From Halorientalis marina (lineage in GTDB: Archaea > Halobacteriota > Halobacteria > Halobacteriales > Haloarculaceae): 64,000 nt of DNA. The notes under the pieces were generated by a model, which was not told the origin of the DNA, did not search any database, and worked only from the letters and a program-made list of their open reading frames with translations. The stretch covers positions 356,926 through 420,925 of the forward strand of contig NZ_CP095488.1 of NCBI RefSeq assembly GCF_023028345.1, read 5' to 3'. Positions 43,165-51,931 of the stretch are shown here, piece by piece; the stretch's first letter is position 1, and every line of letters begins with the position of its first letter. The position numbers and the translations under genes were made by a program.

Positions 43165-44324
43165 GAGTTCCCACCCGAAAGAACGGATGCCGACAGTACT
43201 TCGGACTCGTCAGGCTTGTCAACGGCGTACCAGCGCCCGATCCCCAGGCCGACCAGCACTACGAACACGCCTAGCAGTATCACCGGCAGCGTGAGTTCCT
43301 TCGGGATGCCCTTCGGTTCCGGTGTGGCGAACAGTCGAGCCACGAGCACCGCTGGAACGAACACGACTGCTTGGAGAGGCAGCACCAGACGCCGCTCAAA
43401 TGGCCCTGTCACGTGGGCGTTGTATGCTGTGATGCCCGCGAGGAAGGCAATGAAAAACGCAGACAGCCCACGACTAATCGGGAGCGAGAGCGTGAGTGGC
43501 ACCGCCACGAGAAGTGCAAACGCGGTGGTGGTTCCGAGCAGTACCCGGCCATACCGCAGTGTTGCGGAGTTCACCGCCTGAACGAAGCCGAATGCAAGAA
43601 CCACTAACACGAGATACATGGCGATCAGCCAGGCGTTTGTGAGGGCGTAGACTGCCAGCAGGACAGCCGTAATGACCCCCACCCGGACGCCAAATCTCCC
43701 CCGGATACGCTCGGATAACAGAAGACCGAGAACGAAGAGGCCAGCCACGACTTCCCTCGAAATGACGACTGTTTCTGCTGAAATATCAACAACTGCATTT
43801 TTGTACACCGCAACGTCGGCGGTTTCTGCGAACAACACCGGTGGCGTCACTGTCCCGAATCGGGCAGCTACCCCCGGTGTGACCAGTCCCCAACCGATGA
43901 CGACCAGTCCTACAAACAGTCCTATCGTTGCGAGTAAATCGTTCCGGCGAAACTCCGGCTTGATGCTGTGGAAGTTGTAGGCCGCGAGACCGGGGAGAAT
44001 ACTGCCGATAAACACGATGAGATCTGCATCAAACCCGACCTGAATCAGCCCAAGAAGCGTTACCAACGGAACTGACGTGCCGATGACTAATGCGGCGACG
44101 AATTGGTCTCGACCGTAGATCAGGGTTCGCTGTCGAAGATACCAGAGACCGATGTACGCTGCGATAGTACTGAGGACGAACACCGGCATCATCAGGACGT
44201 TTTTGAGCGTGTACACTGCGAGGATCGGGACGGTGATCGTTCCACCGAGTCGGTAGCCAGTAAACTGTGTCGTCACTGCTACGCCAAGTAACCCTACGAC
44301 GGCCAACAGCGTAGCAACCCACAT
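43161..44324 (-). CDS. pgsC: PgsC/CapC-like membrane protein, internally duplicated
   Basis: 387 residues with about ten to twelve membrane helices. PgsC/CapC is normally near 150 residues; here two related halves are fused. ILPGLAAYNFHSIKPEFRRNDLL in the first half matches FLAGITAYNAHVTGPFERRLVL in the second (shared G-x-x-AYN-H-x-x-x-P-x-x-RR), and each follows a LSLPISRG- or LLGLIQVG-type helix. PgsC pairs with PgsB at the membrane to make poly-gamma-glutamate. The gene lies 62 bases after a receiver-domain gene and 4 bases into pgsB. The N-terminal signal-like helix starts at the first Met. Confidence 0.78.
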   Translation of the reverse strand: MWVATLLAVVGLLGVAVTTQFTGYRLGGTITVPILAVYTLKNVLMMPVFVLSTIAAYIGLWYLRQRTLIYGRDQFVAALVIGTSVPLVTLLGLIQVGFDADLIVFIGSILPGLAAYNFHSIKPEFRRNDLLATIGLFVGLVVIGWGLVTPGVAARFGTVTPPVLFAETADVAVYKNAVVDISAETVVISREVVAGLFVLGLLLSERIRGRFGVRVGVITAVLLAVYALTNAWLIAMYLVLVVLAFGFVQAVNSATLRYGRVLLGTTTAFALLVAVPLTLSLPISRGLSAFFIAFLAGITAYNAHVTGPFERRLVLPLQAVVFVPAVLVARLFATPEPKGIPKELTLPVILLGVFVVLVGLGIGRWYAVDKPDESEVLSASVLSGGNS

Positions 44325-44386
44325 TACAAAAAGAAAGGAGACTGATACCTAAAGTTCTACGCATATGAACGACTACTACTCGACAC

Positions 44387-44767
44387 TCAGACTGCGTCGA
44401 GAACGACCTCAATTCGCCCCACGAGTTCGGCTTCCGAGAAGGGCTTGGCCACAAAATCGTCAGCACCGGCGTCGAGTGCTTGCACGATATCTTCCTCCCG
44501 GTTGCGGGACGTCAACATGACGACTGGCAGGTCCACGAGTGCGTCGTGATCCCGGATACGTTCGAGGACCGAAAGGCCATCAAGTTCGGGCATCATCACG
44601 TCTAAGACCACGAGATCTGGTGGATCGTTGGTCCGTGATTCGAGGTGCTCCCAACACTCAGCACCATCCGTGAACGCCACCACGTCCCATCCGTTGTCAG
44701 TCAGGTTGAATTCGACGACTTCCCGGGTCGTCTCATCGTCCTCCGCAATGACTATTTCGGCGGTCAT
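44387..44767 (-). CDS. Single-domain response regulator
   Basis: 126 residues, a lone receiver: the acidic pocket in IVIAEDDETTREV, the phosphoacceptor Asp in LVVLDVMMPELDGL, Thr/Ser in VVMLTSRNRE and Lys in DDFVAKPFSEAELV. There is no output domain, so it acts by protein contact or as a phosphate shuttle. The kinase gene lies 48 bases upstream on the same strand and pgsC 62 bases downstream, so the three probably form a signalling and polymer operon. This neighbourhood suggests control of poly-glutamate synthesis by a two-component system, which is inference. Confidence 0.85.
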   Translation of the reverse strand: MTAEIVIAEDDETTREVVEFNLTDNGWDVVAFTDGAECWEHLESRTNDPPDLVVLDVMMPELDGLSVLERIRDHDALVDLPVVMLTSRNREEDIVQALDAGADDFVAKPFSEAELVGRIEVVLDAV

Positions 44768-44815
44768 GTGCGTCTCCTATCCACACGTTGTCGCGGCGAC
44801 GCTTGGTTCCACGGG

Positions 44816-46849
44816 TCATTCGTTCCGTTCACCAGTTCGGATTTCGATGCGTGCTCCCTGGTCTGTGGCGGGTACTGAGAGGTCCCACCCGTGTGCTTCC
44901 ACGACATCGATAACGCTCATGAGTCCGATTCCCATCTCCGACATCTCGTCCGTGTCTCTGAGTGCTTCGATCTCTGCCCGACTCTTCTCGGAAAATCCTG
45001 CCCCGTCGTCAGCGACGTAGAAGCCCTCCTCGTCAGCGAGGAGGCCGACCTCCACGGTAACGTCTTCGCCGCCGTGTTCGACACTGTTGCGAAAGAGATT
45101 ACCGAACAGTTGCAACAGTCGTGTCTCGTCGGCCTGTATCTCACCGAGCGGGTCGTCTACGGACAGCGTCGCTTCAGGGGCGTCGGTATACGACCACGCT
45201 TCCTCGACGGCTGGTTGTAACGAAAGTGTGCGTATGTTGACTGCCTGGCGATCACCGCGTGCGATCATCAACAACTCGTCGATGAGTTCCTCCATCCGGT
45301 CCAGGGACTGTTCGACGCGCTCGAAATGCTGTGACTCGTTCGTTTTGCGAGCGATTTCGAGAAAGCCGATCGCCCCCGTCATTGGGTTTCGAAGGTCGTG
45401 TGCCACGACATCGGCAAACTCTTCGAGGCGGTCGTTCTGTCGCTGGAGTGCTTCACCACGCTCGGCCAGTTGTTCTTCGCGCTTGACTGCGGTCATTGCC
45501 TCCGTGACCAGTGCTTCAAGCAGTCGGAGGCTCTCGATATCGATCTCGTCGAACGCACGTGGCTCGGTCGCAGAACTCGTGATAATTCCATGATTCCCGC
45601 AGGGAACGTGGACCTCTGACCGCAATGGTGTCTCCGGATTGTACGCTCCTGGTTGTTCGGACAGGTCCTCGTAGTTCCGGATCTCACCACTGTCGAAACT
45701 CTGCCACAAGAGTGCGTCACCTCGCTCGAACGTCGGAGCCTCCCCGACGATCCGTACTGCCTCGTCGGTTTCAGCCACCGGGCGTAACATGTCGTCACTG
45801 GCGTCGTACTCCCAAAACGCGCTCACCGGGAGATCGAACAGGTCCACAATCATCTCGATCGTGATGGTTGCGATATCCGTCGTCGTTTCAGCCGCCAGCA
45901 ACTGCTGTGATATTTGATGCAGACCTTCCAAGCGTTCTTCGAACCGTTGCCGTTCGAGTTCGTACCCGGCCCACTGTCCAAGTAGCTTGATCACCTCCCG
46001 TTCGCCGGCGTTAAATTCCCGGTCACGGTCGTGTGGGGCCGCAAAGCAGAACGTCCCATAGAGGTTCTCTCCGACCATGACCTTCGTTCCGATATAACAG
46101 CCCAAGTCGAACAGTTCGTACGCCGGGTCGTCTTCGCCTAACTCCGCTTGTGCGTCCTGCATACCGACCAGGTCGTCGCTTTGGATGGTTTTTCGACAGT
46201 ACGACTGCTCCAGCGGTGCGGTTTCGTCTGGCTGGAGCAGTGTATGATCGCCAACAGCGTGTACAATCTCTTGTGTGTCTTCCTTTATTCTCGACAGGAA
46301 CCCAAACGGCAGATTCAGGTACTCACACCCGATGGAGAGGATACGCTCGGCTTTTTGTTCGAACGTGAGAGCGTTCTCTGCACCAACTTGATACAGTTTT
46401 GCCAGCACCTCCTGTTTTTGTTCTGCCGCTCGGGCCCTTCGTTCGCGCTCTGTCACATCCCGGACCACGCCGACGATATCGTCAGTGCCGTCGTCCCGGA
46501 TATGTTTCGAGACGCGAACGTCTACCAGCTGTTCGGTTTCCTGATCAATTTCGAAGGTCAGAATTTCATCCTGAGTTTCTCCACCGGCAATGGAATTGAT
46601 GGTTGTAACGAATCGATCAAACTCGGCAGATTCAACCAGTCCTGATTCAACCAGCGTGTCGAACGTGTTACCAACCAGTTCGTTCCGCTCACGTCCAGTC
46701 AATGAGCAAAGCGAGTCGTTGACGTACGTGATAGTCCCGTCCAGATTGACGACGAAAACGCCGTCTCGAACAGCTTCGATGATAGATCTATAGCGGCTGG
46801 TACTCTCTCCGTTATCCCCCAATGCATCGTTATGGGGGCCTGTGTCCAT
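44816..46849 (-). CDS. PAS/GAF histidine kinase
   Basis: 677 residues, no membrane helices. A PAS domain (about 15-130; VVNLDGTITYVNDSLCSLTG) is followed by a GAF domain (about 150-300; LPFGFLSRIKEDTQEIVHAV with AVGDHTLLQPDETAPLEQSYC), a second GAF-like region (about 305-460), HisKA (H in FADVVAHDLRNPMTGAI) and the ATPase domain (NLFRNSVEHGGE, DDGAGFSEK, and the rather short G2 region MGIGLMSVIDVVEAHGW). The His, Asn and G boxes are intact. The likely partner is the single-domain receiver 48 bases downstream. Start is ATG 46849. Confidence 0.87.
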   Translation of the reverse strand: MDTGPHNDALGDNGESTSRYRSIIEAVRDGVFVVNLDGTITYVNDSLCSLTGRERNELVGNTFDTLVESGLVESAEFDRFVTTINSIAGGETQDEILTFEIDQETEQLVDVRVSKHIRDDGTDDIVGVVRDVTERERRARAAEQKQEVLAKLYQVGAENALTFEQKAERILSIGCEYLNLPFGFLSRIKEDTQEIVHAVGDHTLLQPDETAPLEQSYCRKTIQSDDLVGMQDAQAELGEDDPAYELFDLGCYIGTKVMVGENLYGTFCFAAPHDRDREFNAGEREVIKLLGQWAGYELERQRFEERLEGLHQISQQLLAAETTTDIATITIEMIVDLFDLPVSAFWEYDASDDMLRPVAETDEAVRIVGEAPTFERGDALLWQSFDSGEIRNYEDLSEQPGAYNPETPLRSEVHVPCGNHGIITSSATEPRAFDEIDIESLRLLEALVTEAMTAVKREEQLAERGEALQRQNDRLEEFADVVAHDLRNPMTGAIGFLEIARKTNESQHFERVEQSLDRMEELIDELLMIARGDRQAVNIRTLSLQPAVEEAWSYTDAPEATLSVDDPLGEIQADETRLLQLFGNLFRNSVEHGGEDVTVEVGLLADEEGFYVADDGAGFSEKSRAEIEALRDTDEMSEMGIGLMSVIDVVEAHGWDLSVPATDQGARIEIRTGERNE

Positions 46850-47241
46850 GGATGAACTTCCTACTAATTCATGATAGATGTTTTCATCGACGGATCATAC
46901 GTCGTGAAGAGGGATACCCGCAGTGGAGACCTAGCATCACAGAATTGGCTACGAGTTGCGAGAGAGCATCTGTAACAATGTTCAGGATCATGAGGGGGCA
47001 GGTAGAACTCCGACTAAGTTACGCGTTATAGACTAGTCGATATGAATCCCGGAATTACGAATCTGAATTTGAGAATCGAGTCTCAATTACCGAGGGCTGA
47101 CTAGTACTCAAGAGGATAGCTTGTTAACAATGGAATCCAGACGAGCGGCGTTCAAATTGCGCCCGTTCTTTGGGTTGCGTATCGGCCTCGTAGTGGCACA
47201 GACTTGATCGAGAGGAATCTCTCTGGAGAACAGTCTACGGT
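46850..47241. other. Gene-free stretch
   Basis: About 390 bases between the kinase promoter and the small zinc-ribbon gene. Frames on both strands are short and unsupported. A GAGTCTCAATTACCGAGGGC stretch near 47075-47100 shares a 14-base piece with the edge of the broken transposase at 39523-39536 (reverse sense), which is too little to call an insertion-sequence end. Confidence 0.4.
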
Positions 47242-47382
47242 CTACGTCGGTATCTCGTACCGGCAGAAGTTCCTCGCGCCACAGGCTGGGCACTCGTCGG
47301 TTCCTGGCGACACGTTAGTTCCGCAGTGGCGGCACTCTACCACCACTTCTGGTCCGTCACTGGACAGGAGACGAGAATACAA
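47242..47382 (-). CDS. Short zinc-ribbon protein
   Basis: 46 residues if read from TTG 47382; GTG 47346 is another possible start. The core is VECRHCGTNVSPGTDECPAC, then GARNFCRYEIPT: two CxxC pairs 12 residues apart, a zinc-ribbon. No ATG is available, and upstream the frame reaches a TGA, so it may instead be the tail of a lost larger gene. The flanking DNA on the right (47383-47673) shows no clear gene. Haloarchaea carry many tiny ribbons of this kind with unknown roles. Confidence 0.45.
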   Translation of the reverse strand: MYSRLLSSDGPEVVVECRHCGTNVSPGTDECPACGARNFCRYEIPT

Positions 47383-47673
47383 CGCCCATATCTCGTACCG
47401 CGGATGTCGATTTAGTATGAGTCAAGATCGCTCAGTACAGAGATGTGCAGCAACTCACCAGTTGCTTCGAGTCTCCTGTAATGGATCAACTGCTACGGGT
47501 GGTAACGGTATTGTGCTATTGTCACTCATTGTCGGGCAGGACGGAGAGGCCAAAGTATCGATTCAGGGCGACCCGATGCGAGACAACGCCTCTAGTGACA
47601 TTGTCCCTTCTCAATCGAACTGATACTCATTTTTGAATCTTTATCAGAACGACACGCGAATGGAAAGTCAACG

Positions 47674-50232
47674 ATGAACGAGGTTCCGTACGAATCAATC
47701 GTCAAAGAGAGCAACGACGGTATCCTCGTTGCTCGGGACGGTGAAATTATTTACGCCAACGAGCGACTCCAGGAACTGACAGGATACGGGGAAGCGACGC
47801 TCTTGGGCGCACCGAAGACGATGCTCGTTACAGACGACGACGCAGCGCGCGTCGAGCAGTATCACGGTGCTCGGACGAGCGGGGAAGACGCCCCGGATCA
47901 GTACGAGGTCACTTTCGAGACCAAGTCGGGTGACTGGATTCCGATCGAGTTCTCGGTGAATCAGATATCTCATGATGGGGAACCGGCAGTCGTCGCCTTC
48001 TGTCGCGACATCACCGAACAGAAGGAACGAGAAACGACCCTGGACGACCTCAAGCGGGAGTACGAATCGGTCTTCGATCACGTGCAGGACGCACTCTTTT
48101 TGCTCGATGTCGACGACGACGGGACCGTTCGCTTCCAGCAGTTCAACGACCGCGAGGAGGCGTTTACTGGCAAGTCCACCAGGGAAGTCCGCGGGAAGAC
48201 GCCGACCGAGGCATTCGGCGACGAACTCGGGTCGGAACTAGCGGCCAATTATAGAGAGTGTATCGAACGCCAGGAGACACTTGTCTACGAGGAGGAACTC
48301 GACCTCAACGACGAGACGACTATCTGGCAGACCAAACTGACCCCGGTTGTCGTCGACGGGACAGTTGAGCGCATCGTCGGGTCGGGACGAGAGATTACCG
48401 AACTCAGACACAGAGAACGGGAACTCGAACAGGCCAGAACGCGACTACAAGCGTTGTTCGACGAGGCACCGGACTCCATCACCATCCACGACGCAGACGG
48501 CAACATCCTCGATGTCAACGAGCAGACAGTCGACGAGCTCGGATACACCCGCGACGAACTGCTCGACTTGAATGTGACGGACTTCGCGGTAGAACTCGAC
48601 ACCGCGACGGCACAGAACACATGGGCAGAGATCGACAGCGATGAGACGCTCAAAGTAGAAGGGCGGCACCAGCGCAGGGATGGCTCGACGTTCCCAGTCG
48701 AAGTCTGGGTGTCGAAAATCGAAGTGCTGGACGAGCCACAGTATCTCGCGCTCGGGCGGGACATCACCGAACGGAAAGAGCGTGAACAGCAGATACAGGA
48801 ACTTAGCGAACGGCTGGAACTCGCAGTCGAGGGTGCCGGACTGGGCGTGTGGGACTGGAACGTCAAAACCGACGAGGTGGAGTTCAACGACCAGTGGGCC
48901 GAGATGCTAGGGTACGACCTCGCAAATATCGACGGCCACCTCGACACCTGGGAGAAGCGGGTCCACCCCGATGATCTCCCTGAAGTAAGGGCCACACTGG
49001 AGAGGCACCTGACCGGAGAGACCGAGTACTACGACAGCGAACACCGGATGAAGACATCCGACGGGGGCTGGATGTGGATTCGTGACATCGGGGAGGTCGT
49101 CGAGCGCGACGACGATGGCGACCCGGTCCGCGCCGTCGGCATCCACCTCGATATCAACGAGCGCAAAGAATACGAGGAAGCCCTCGAAGCGGCTCGTAAT
49201 AAACTCAGACGGATAATCGATCTCGTGCCGGACCTGATATTCGTCAAGAACAGAGAGGGGGAATACCTGCTGGCCAACGAGACGACGGCCGAGTTCTACG
49301 GGATGTCACCCGAAGACGTAGAAGGACGCCACGAGTCAGAGGTTATTCCGTCGGTCGACGACTCCAAGCAGTTCCGACAGGACGACCTCGAAGTAATCGA
49401 GTCTGGTGAAACCAAGTTCATTCCCGAAGAGGAACTGAGGACGGCCGACGGCGAGACACGCATTCTCCAGACGAGGAAGATTCCCTATCAGGTCCCCGAG
49501 AGTGGAGAAGACGCAGTTCTGGGATACGCTCGCGATGTGACAGACCTCACGGAGTACCAGAACAAACTCGAGAGTCAGCGGGACGACCTCGAAATCCTCA
49601 ATCAGGTCGTGCGCCACGACATCCGCAACAGCCTCCAACTCGTATTGGCCTACGCCGAAACGTTGACCACCTACGTCGACGGCGACGGCGAAGAGTACGT
49701 CGCCCAAGTGCTCGATGCGACGCGTGACGCTATCGACATCACCACGACGGCACGGGACGTGACGAGAGTGATGCTCCAGTCAGATGTCGACCTGAAACCG
49801 GTTCGAATCCGGCCGGCACTCGAACGTGAGGTAGACGACGTTCGGTCGAACTACGAGGAGGCGCTGGTTCGCATCGACGGGACGATTCCGGCCATCGAAG
49901 TGCTGGGTGACGGGATGCTGAAGTCGGTGTTCCGGAACCTAATGAAAAACGCTATCCAGCACAACGACAAGGAGGTTCCCGAAGTGAGCGTCTCCGTGAC
50001 ACAGGAAGACGACATCGCTGCTGTACGTATCGCCGACAACGGGCCGGGTATCTCTGACGAGCGCAAAGAGAAAATCTTCCAGCGGGGAGAGATGGGACTC
50101 GACAGCGAAGGCACTGGCCTTGGACTGTACCTCGTCGAGACGCTGGTTGACCGCTACGGCGGCAGCGTTTACGCCGAGGACAACGACCCGACGGGCGCGG
50201 TATTCGTCGTGGAACTCCCGTTGTCCGCCTGA
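47674..50232 (+). CDS. Multi-PAS histidine kinase
   Basis: 852 residues with five PAS domains in a row (about 10-120, 130-255, 260-375, 385-500 and 510-635; each ends near a PAC segment such as FCRDITEQKERE, ALGRDITERKER or GYARDVTDLTEY). HisKA follows (H in LNQVVRHDIRNSLQLVLAY), then the ATPase domain with NLMKNAIQHNDKE, DNGPGISDERKEKIF and EGTGLGLYLVETLVDRYGG. No transmembrane helix or receiver is present, so it should act in the cytoplasm, probably sensing redox or light-type cues as PAS kinases often do; no cofactor ligands are provable from sequence. An AT-rich tract (AATCTTTATCAG) precedes the ATG. No partner regulator is adjacent. Confidence 0.88.
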   Translation: MNEVPYESIVKESNDGILVARDGEIIYANERLQELTGYGEATLLGAPKTMLVTDDDAARVEQYHGARTSGEDAPDQYEVTFETKSGDWIPIEFSVNQISHDGEPAVVAFCRDITEQKERETTLDDLKREYESVFDHVQDALFLLDVDDDGTVRFQQFNDREEAFTGKSTREVRGKTPTEAFGDELGSELAANYRECIERQETLVYEEELDLNDETTIWQTKLTPVVVDGTVERIVGSGREITELRHRERELEQARTRLQALFDEAPDSITIHDADGNILDVNEQTVDELGYTRDELLDLNVTDFAVELDTATAQNTWAEIDSDETLKVEGRHQRRDGSTFPVEVWVSKIEVLDEPQYLALGRDITERKEREQQIQELSERLELAVEGAGLGVWDWNVKTDEVEFNDQWAEMLGYDLANIDGHLDTWEKRVHPDDLPEVRATLERHLTGETEYYDSEHRMKTSDGGWMWIRDIGEVVERDDDGDPVRAVGIHLDINERKEYEEALEAARNKLRRIIDLVPDLIFVKNREGEYLLANETTAEFYGMSPEDVEGRHESEVIPSVDDSKQFRQDDLEVIESGETKFIPEEELRTADGETRILQTRKIPYQVPESGEDAVLGYARDVTDLTEYQNKLESQRDDLEILNQVVRHDIRNSLQLVLAYAETLTTYVDGDGEEYVAQVLDATRDAIDITTTARDVTRVMLQSDVDLKPVRIRPALEREVDDVRSNYEEALVRIDGTIPAIEVLGDGMLKSVFRNLMKNAIQHNDKEVPEVSVSVTQEDDIAAVRIADNGPGISDERKEKIFQRGEMGLDSEGTGLGLYLVETLVDRYGGSVYAEDNDPTGAVFVVELPLSA

Positions 50233-50618
50233 ACGAACACTCCCGGCGTGTGTCTGGATACTCTGGGTCGCCCACTGGCGAAATCTCTCTTCCAGGTCTT
50301 TGCCAGGGACGTTCGTGCAAAGTGGACACTCTGCATGCAGCAGGGTATTCCTTTCAGGATTGTGGTCAATCTACTGTCCTTCGTGAAGTAGCGAAGAACC
50401 CCGCTGTCGACCACCTCTTGCAACCGAATAGTGCGTGTCCAGTATGTCCATTCGATAGTCACTTGAATGGAGGGCCTTTCGCTCACATTCGTCTCTCATC
50501 CTCGCTTTTCCGGCCAGCCCACGCCCACCACCCCACCCTCCGCTCCCGGCCGCCCTGCGGGAGGCCGGCAGGCACGACCTACTGACATTTAAAAACGAAG
50601 CCGGGACCAGTCAGACCC
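50233..50618. other. Gene-free stretch with promoter for the next gene
   Basis: About 386 bases. CCCGGCCGCCCTGCGGGAGG with its mirror near 50546-50570 is a GC-rich hairpin that could end transcription of the kinase gene. ATTTAAAAACG at 50586-50596 is a TATA-like box about 28 bases before the ATG of the following gene. No coding region is apparent. Confidence 0.45.
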
Positions 50619-51083
50619 ATGACAGCACTAAGAGATCTCGAACAGGGCGATATGGCGGCGTTCACGTTCATCACCGGTCCTGATGGCTCGCTCGCACTCG
50701 AAACGGCGGCCGACGACTGTACCGTGCTGGTCAGATCTGACGTACACGGCCTTCCGGAGGCGACGCCGGTCAGCGTCACGGCGCGCGTCGAGAAGGTGAT
50801 CCGGGCCGACGTTGCAGTCGACTATCTGGTACTCGACGTCCGGGAGGTTCGCGACCACGAACCCGAACAACCGGGCACCGAGGAGACGGCGACGGAAGAC
50901 CAGCCCAGGACACTCGATTCCATCGCAGCGTATCTCGTGGGTGAAGTTCGCGTGCGACGCCGAGAACGGAACGAACGACCGGCCGTAGTCACCGACGCTG
51001 CTGGCGAGCGGGACCGAGCGGACGCGACTACGAGTTCGGAGCGGGAGAGAGCGATCAGAACGGGCGGTCGGGACTCGACATGA
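50619..51083 (+). CDS. Hypothetical OB-like beta-barrel protein
   Basis: 154 residues. The first 85 residues make a compact beta-rich unit (DMAAFTFITGPDGSLALETAADDCTVLVRSD, then PVSVTARVEKVIRADVAVDYLVLDVREV), in length and strand pattern like an OB-fold nucleic-acid-binding domain. The rest is charged and Arg-rich (EVRVRRRERNERP) with a disordered tail. I cannot name a family. It is the first gene of a defence-like cluster and converges with the double-XRE regulator, ending 23 bases before that gene's end. A leaderless TATA box precedes it. Function open. Confidence 0.6.
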   Translation: MTALRDLEQGDMAAFTFITGPDGSLALETAADDCTVLVRSDVHGLPEATPVSVTARVEKVIRADVAVDYLVLDVREVRDHEPEQPGTEETATEDQPRTLDSIAAYLVGEVRVRRRERNERPAVVTDAAGERDRADATTSSERERAIRTGGRDST

Positions 51084-51105
51084 GGAGTGGTGACGATCAA
51101 TCGAA

Positions 51106-51600
51106 TTATTCCCGGAGCTGATCGAACGACCGCTCGATCTCAGCCAGGATATCGGACTCGAACTCCTCGGCACTGACTCCAGCAGTCGAGGATGTGTCAC
51201 TCTCTTCCGAGTGGGTGTCCGTGCCAGTCTCTACTTCCGCGAGAATGGCTCGGAGAGTCGACGCCCGCGGATTGACGTTGTCGTTCTCGATCCGGGCAAT
51301 GAGCGGCTGCGAGACATCCGCCCGCTCTGCGAGCTCCGCCTGGGTAAGTCCGGTTGCCGTTCGGGCGTCTTTGAGCGCCTCCGGAACGGCTACTTCGAGC
51401 TCCGCCGCTTCGAGATGCTGCTCAGCGTCGTTGATCGCCTGTGCGATCCGGTGGAGTGTCGGCAGTCGCGGGTCAACGTCCTCGTTTTCGATGCGAGACA
51501 ACAGGGGCTGGGAAACGTCCGCACGGTCTGCGAGTTCGCCTTGGGTTAGCCCGCGTGCCGTCCGTGCTTCACGGAGGTCGTCGCCAGTTGGGACATACAT
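51106..51600 (-). CDS. Double XRE-type helix-turn-helix regulator
   Basis: 164 residues from ATG 51600. Two almost identical HTH_3 units are present: GDDLREARTARGLTQGELADRADVSQPLLSRIENEDVDPRLPTLHRIAQAI and VPEALKDARTATGLTQAELAERADVSQPLIARIENDNVNPRASTLRAILAEV. The duplication gives one chain two DNA contacts, so it may bind a direct repeat as a monomer. An acidic Ser/Thr-rich tail ends in FESDILAEIERSFDQL, a possible dimer helix. It is divergent from the nuclease gene pair across about 330 bases and may control it. A TATA-like TTCTTTTACC (minus strand, near 51631-51640) precedes it. Confidence 0.8.
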   Translation of the reverse strand: MYVPTGDDLREARTARGLTQGELADRADVSQPLLSRIENEDVDPRLPTLHRIAQAINDAEQHLEAAELEVAVPEALKDARTATGLTQAELAERADVSQPLIARIENDNVNPRASTLRAILAEVETGTDTHSEESDTSSTAGVSAEEFESDILAEIERSFDQLRE

Positions 51601-51931
51601 CGCTCGGCGTCTGGTAGATCGTGGGTGGGCTGGTAAAAGAAACGGTCGACTGATCCGAGTGCTCGATACAGGAGTATGGATACACCCAACCCATTCACTC
51701 ACTCCAGTCTGGGATGTGAGTGGACTGCACGGTCGAGTACTGCTGGCGGTACCGGCTTGTATTCCCGATTCCAGCGGTTCCGAAACGGGGATGCGGGAGA
51801 ACTAGCGGATGCGTGTACCGCACTGCCGGAGATGGGGAAACGGTCGCGTCGTTTCCGCCCGGTAGCTCGACAGTATGTATCAGCCCTCGTCCCGATACGA
51901 GGCTATTAAGCCCCGGGCTGACAGGCTGGCA
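51601..51931. promoter_or_regulatory. Divergent promoter region of the nuclease module
   Basis: Between the double-XRE gene and the two-gene module. TTCTTTTACC (minus) serves the regulator. GCTATTAAGCC at 51902-51912 is a TATA-like box about 25 bases before ATG 51932, which supports that start over the longer frame beginning at 51875. No clear palindromic operator, but the region is the natural target of the regulator. Confidence 0.45.

Noticed and set aside
47075..47100. 14-base match to the edge of the broken transposase (CTCAATTACCGAGG).
   Set aside because: Too short and isolated to show an insertion-sequence end.
47467..47636. Minus-strand frame ending SHRVALNRYFGLSVLPDNE looked like a transposase tail.
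   Set aside because: Only 34 codons, no start, no catalytic motif, and I could not match it to a family with confidence.
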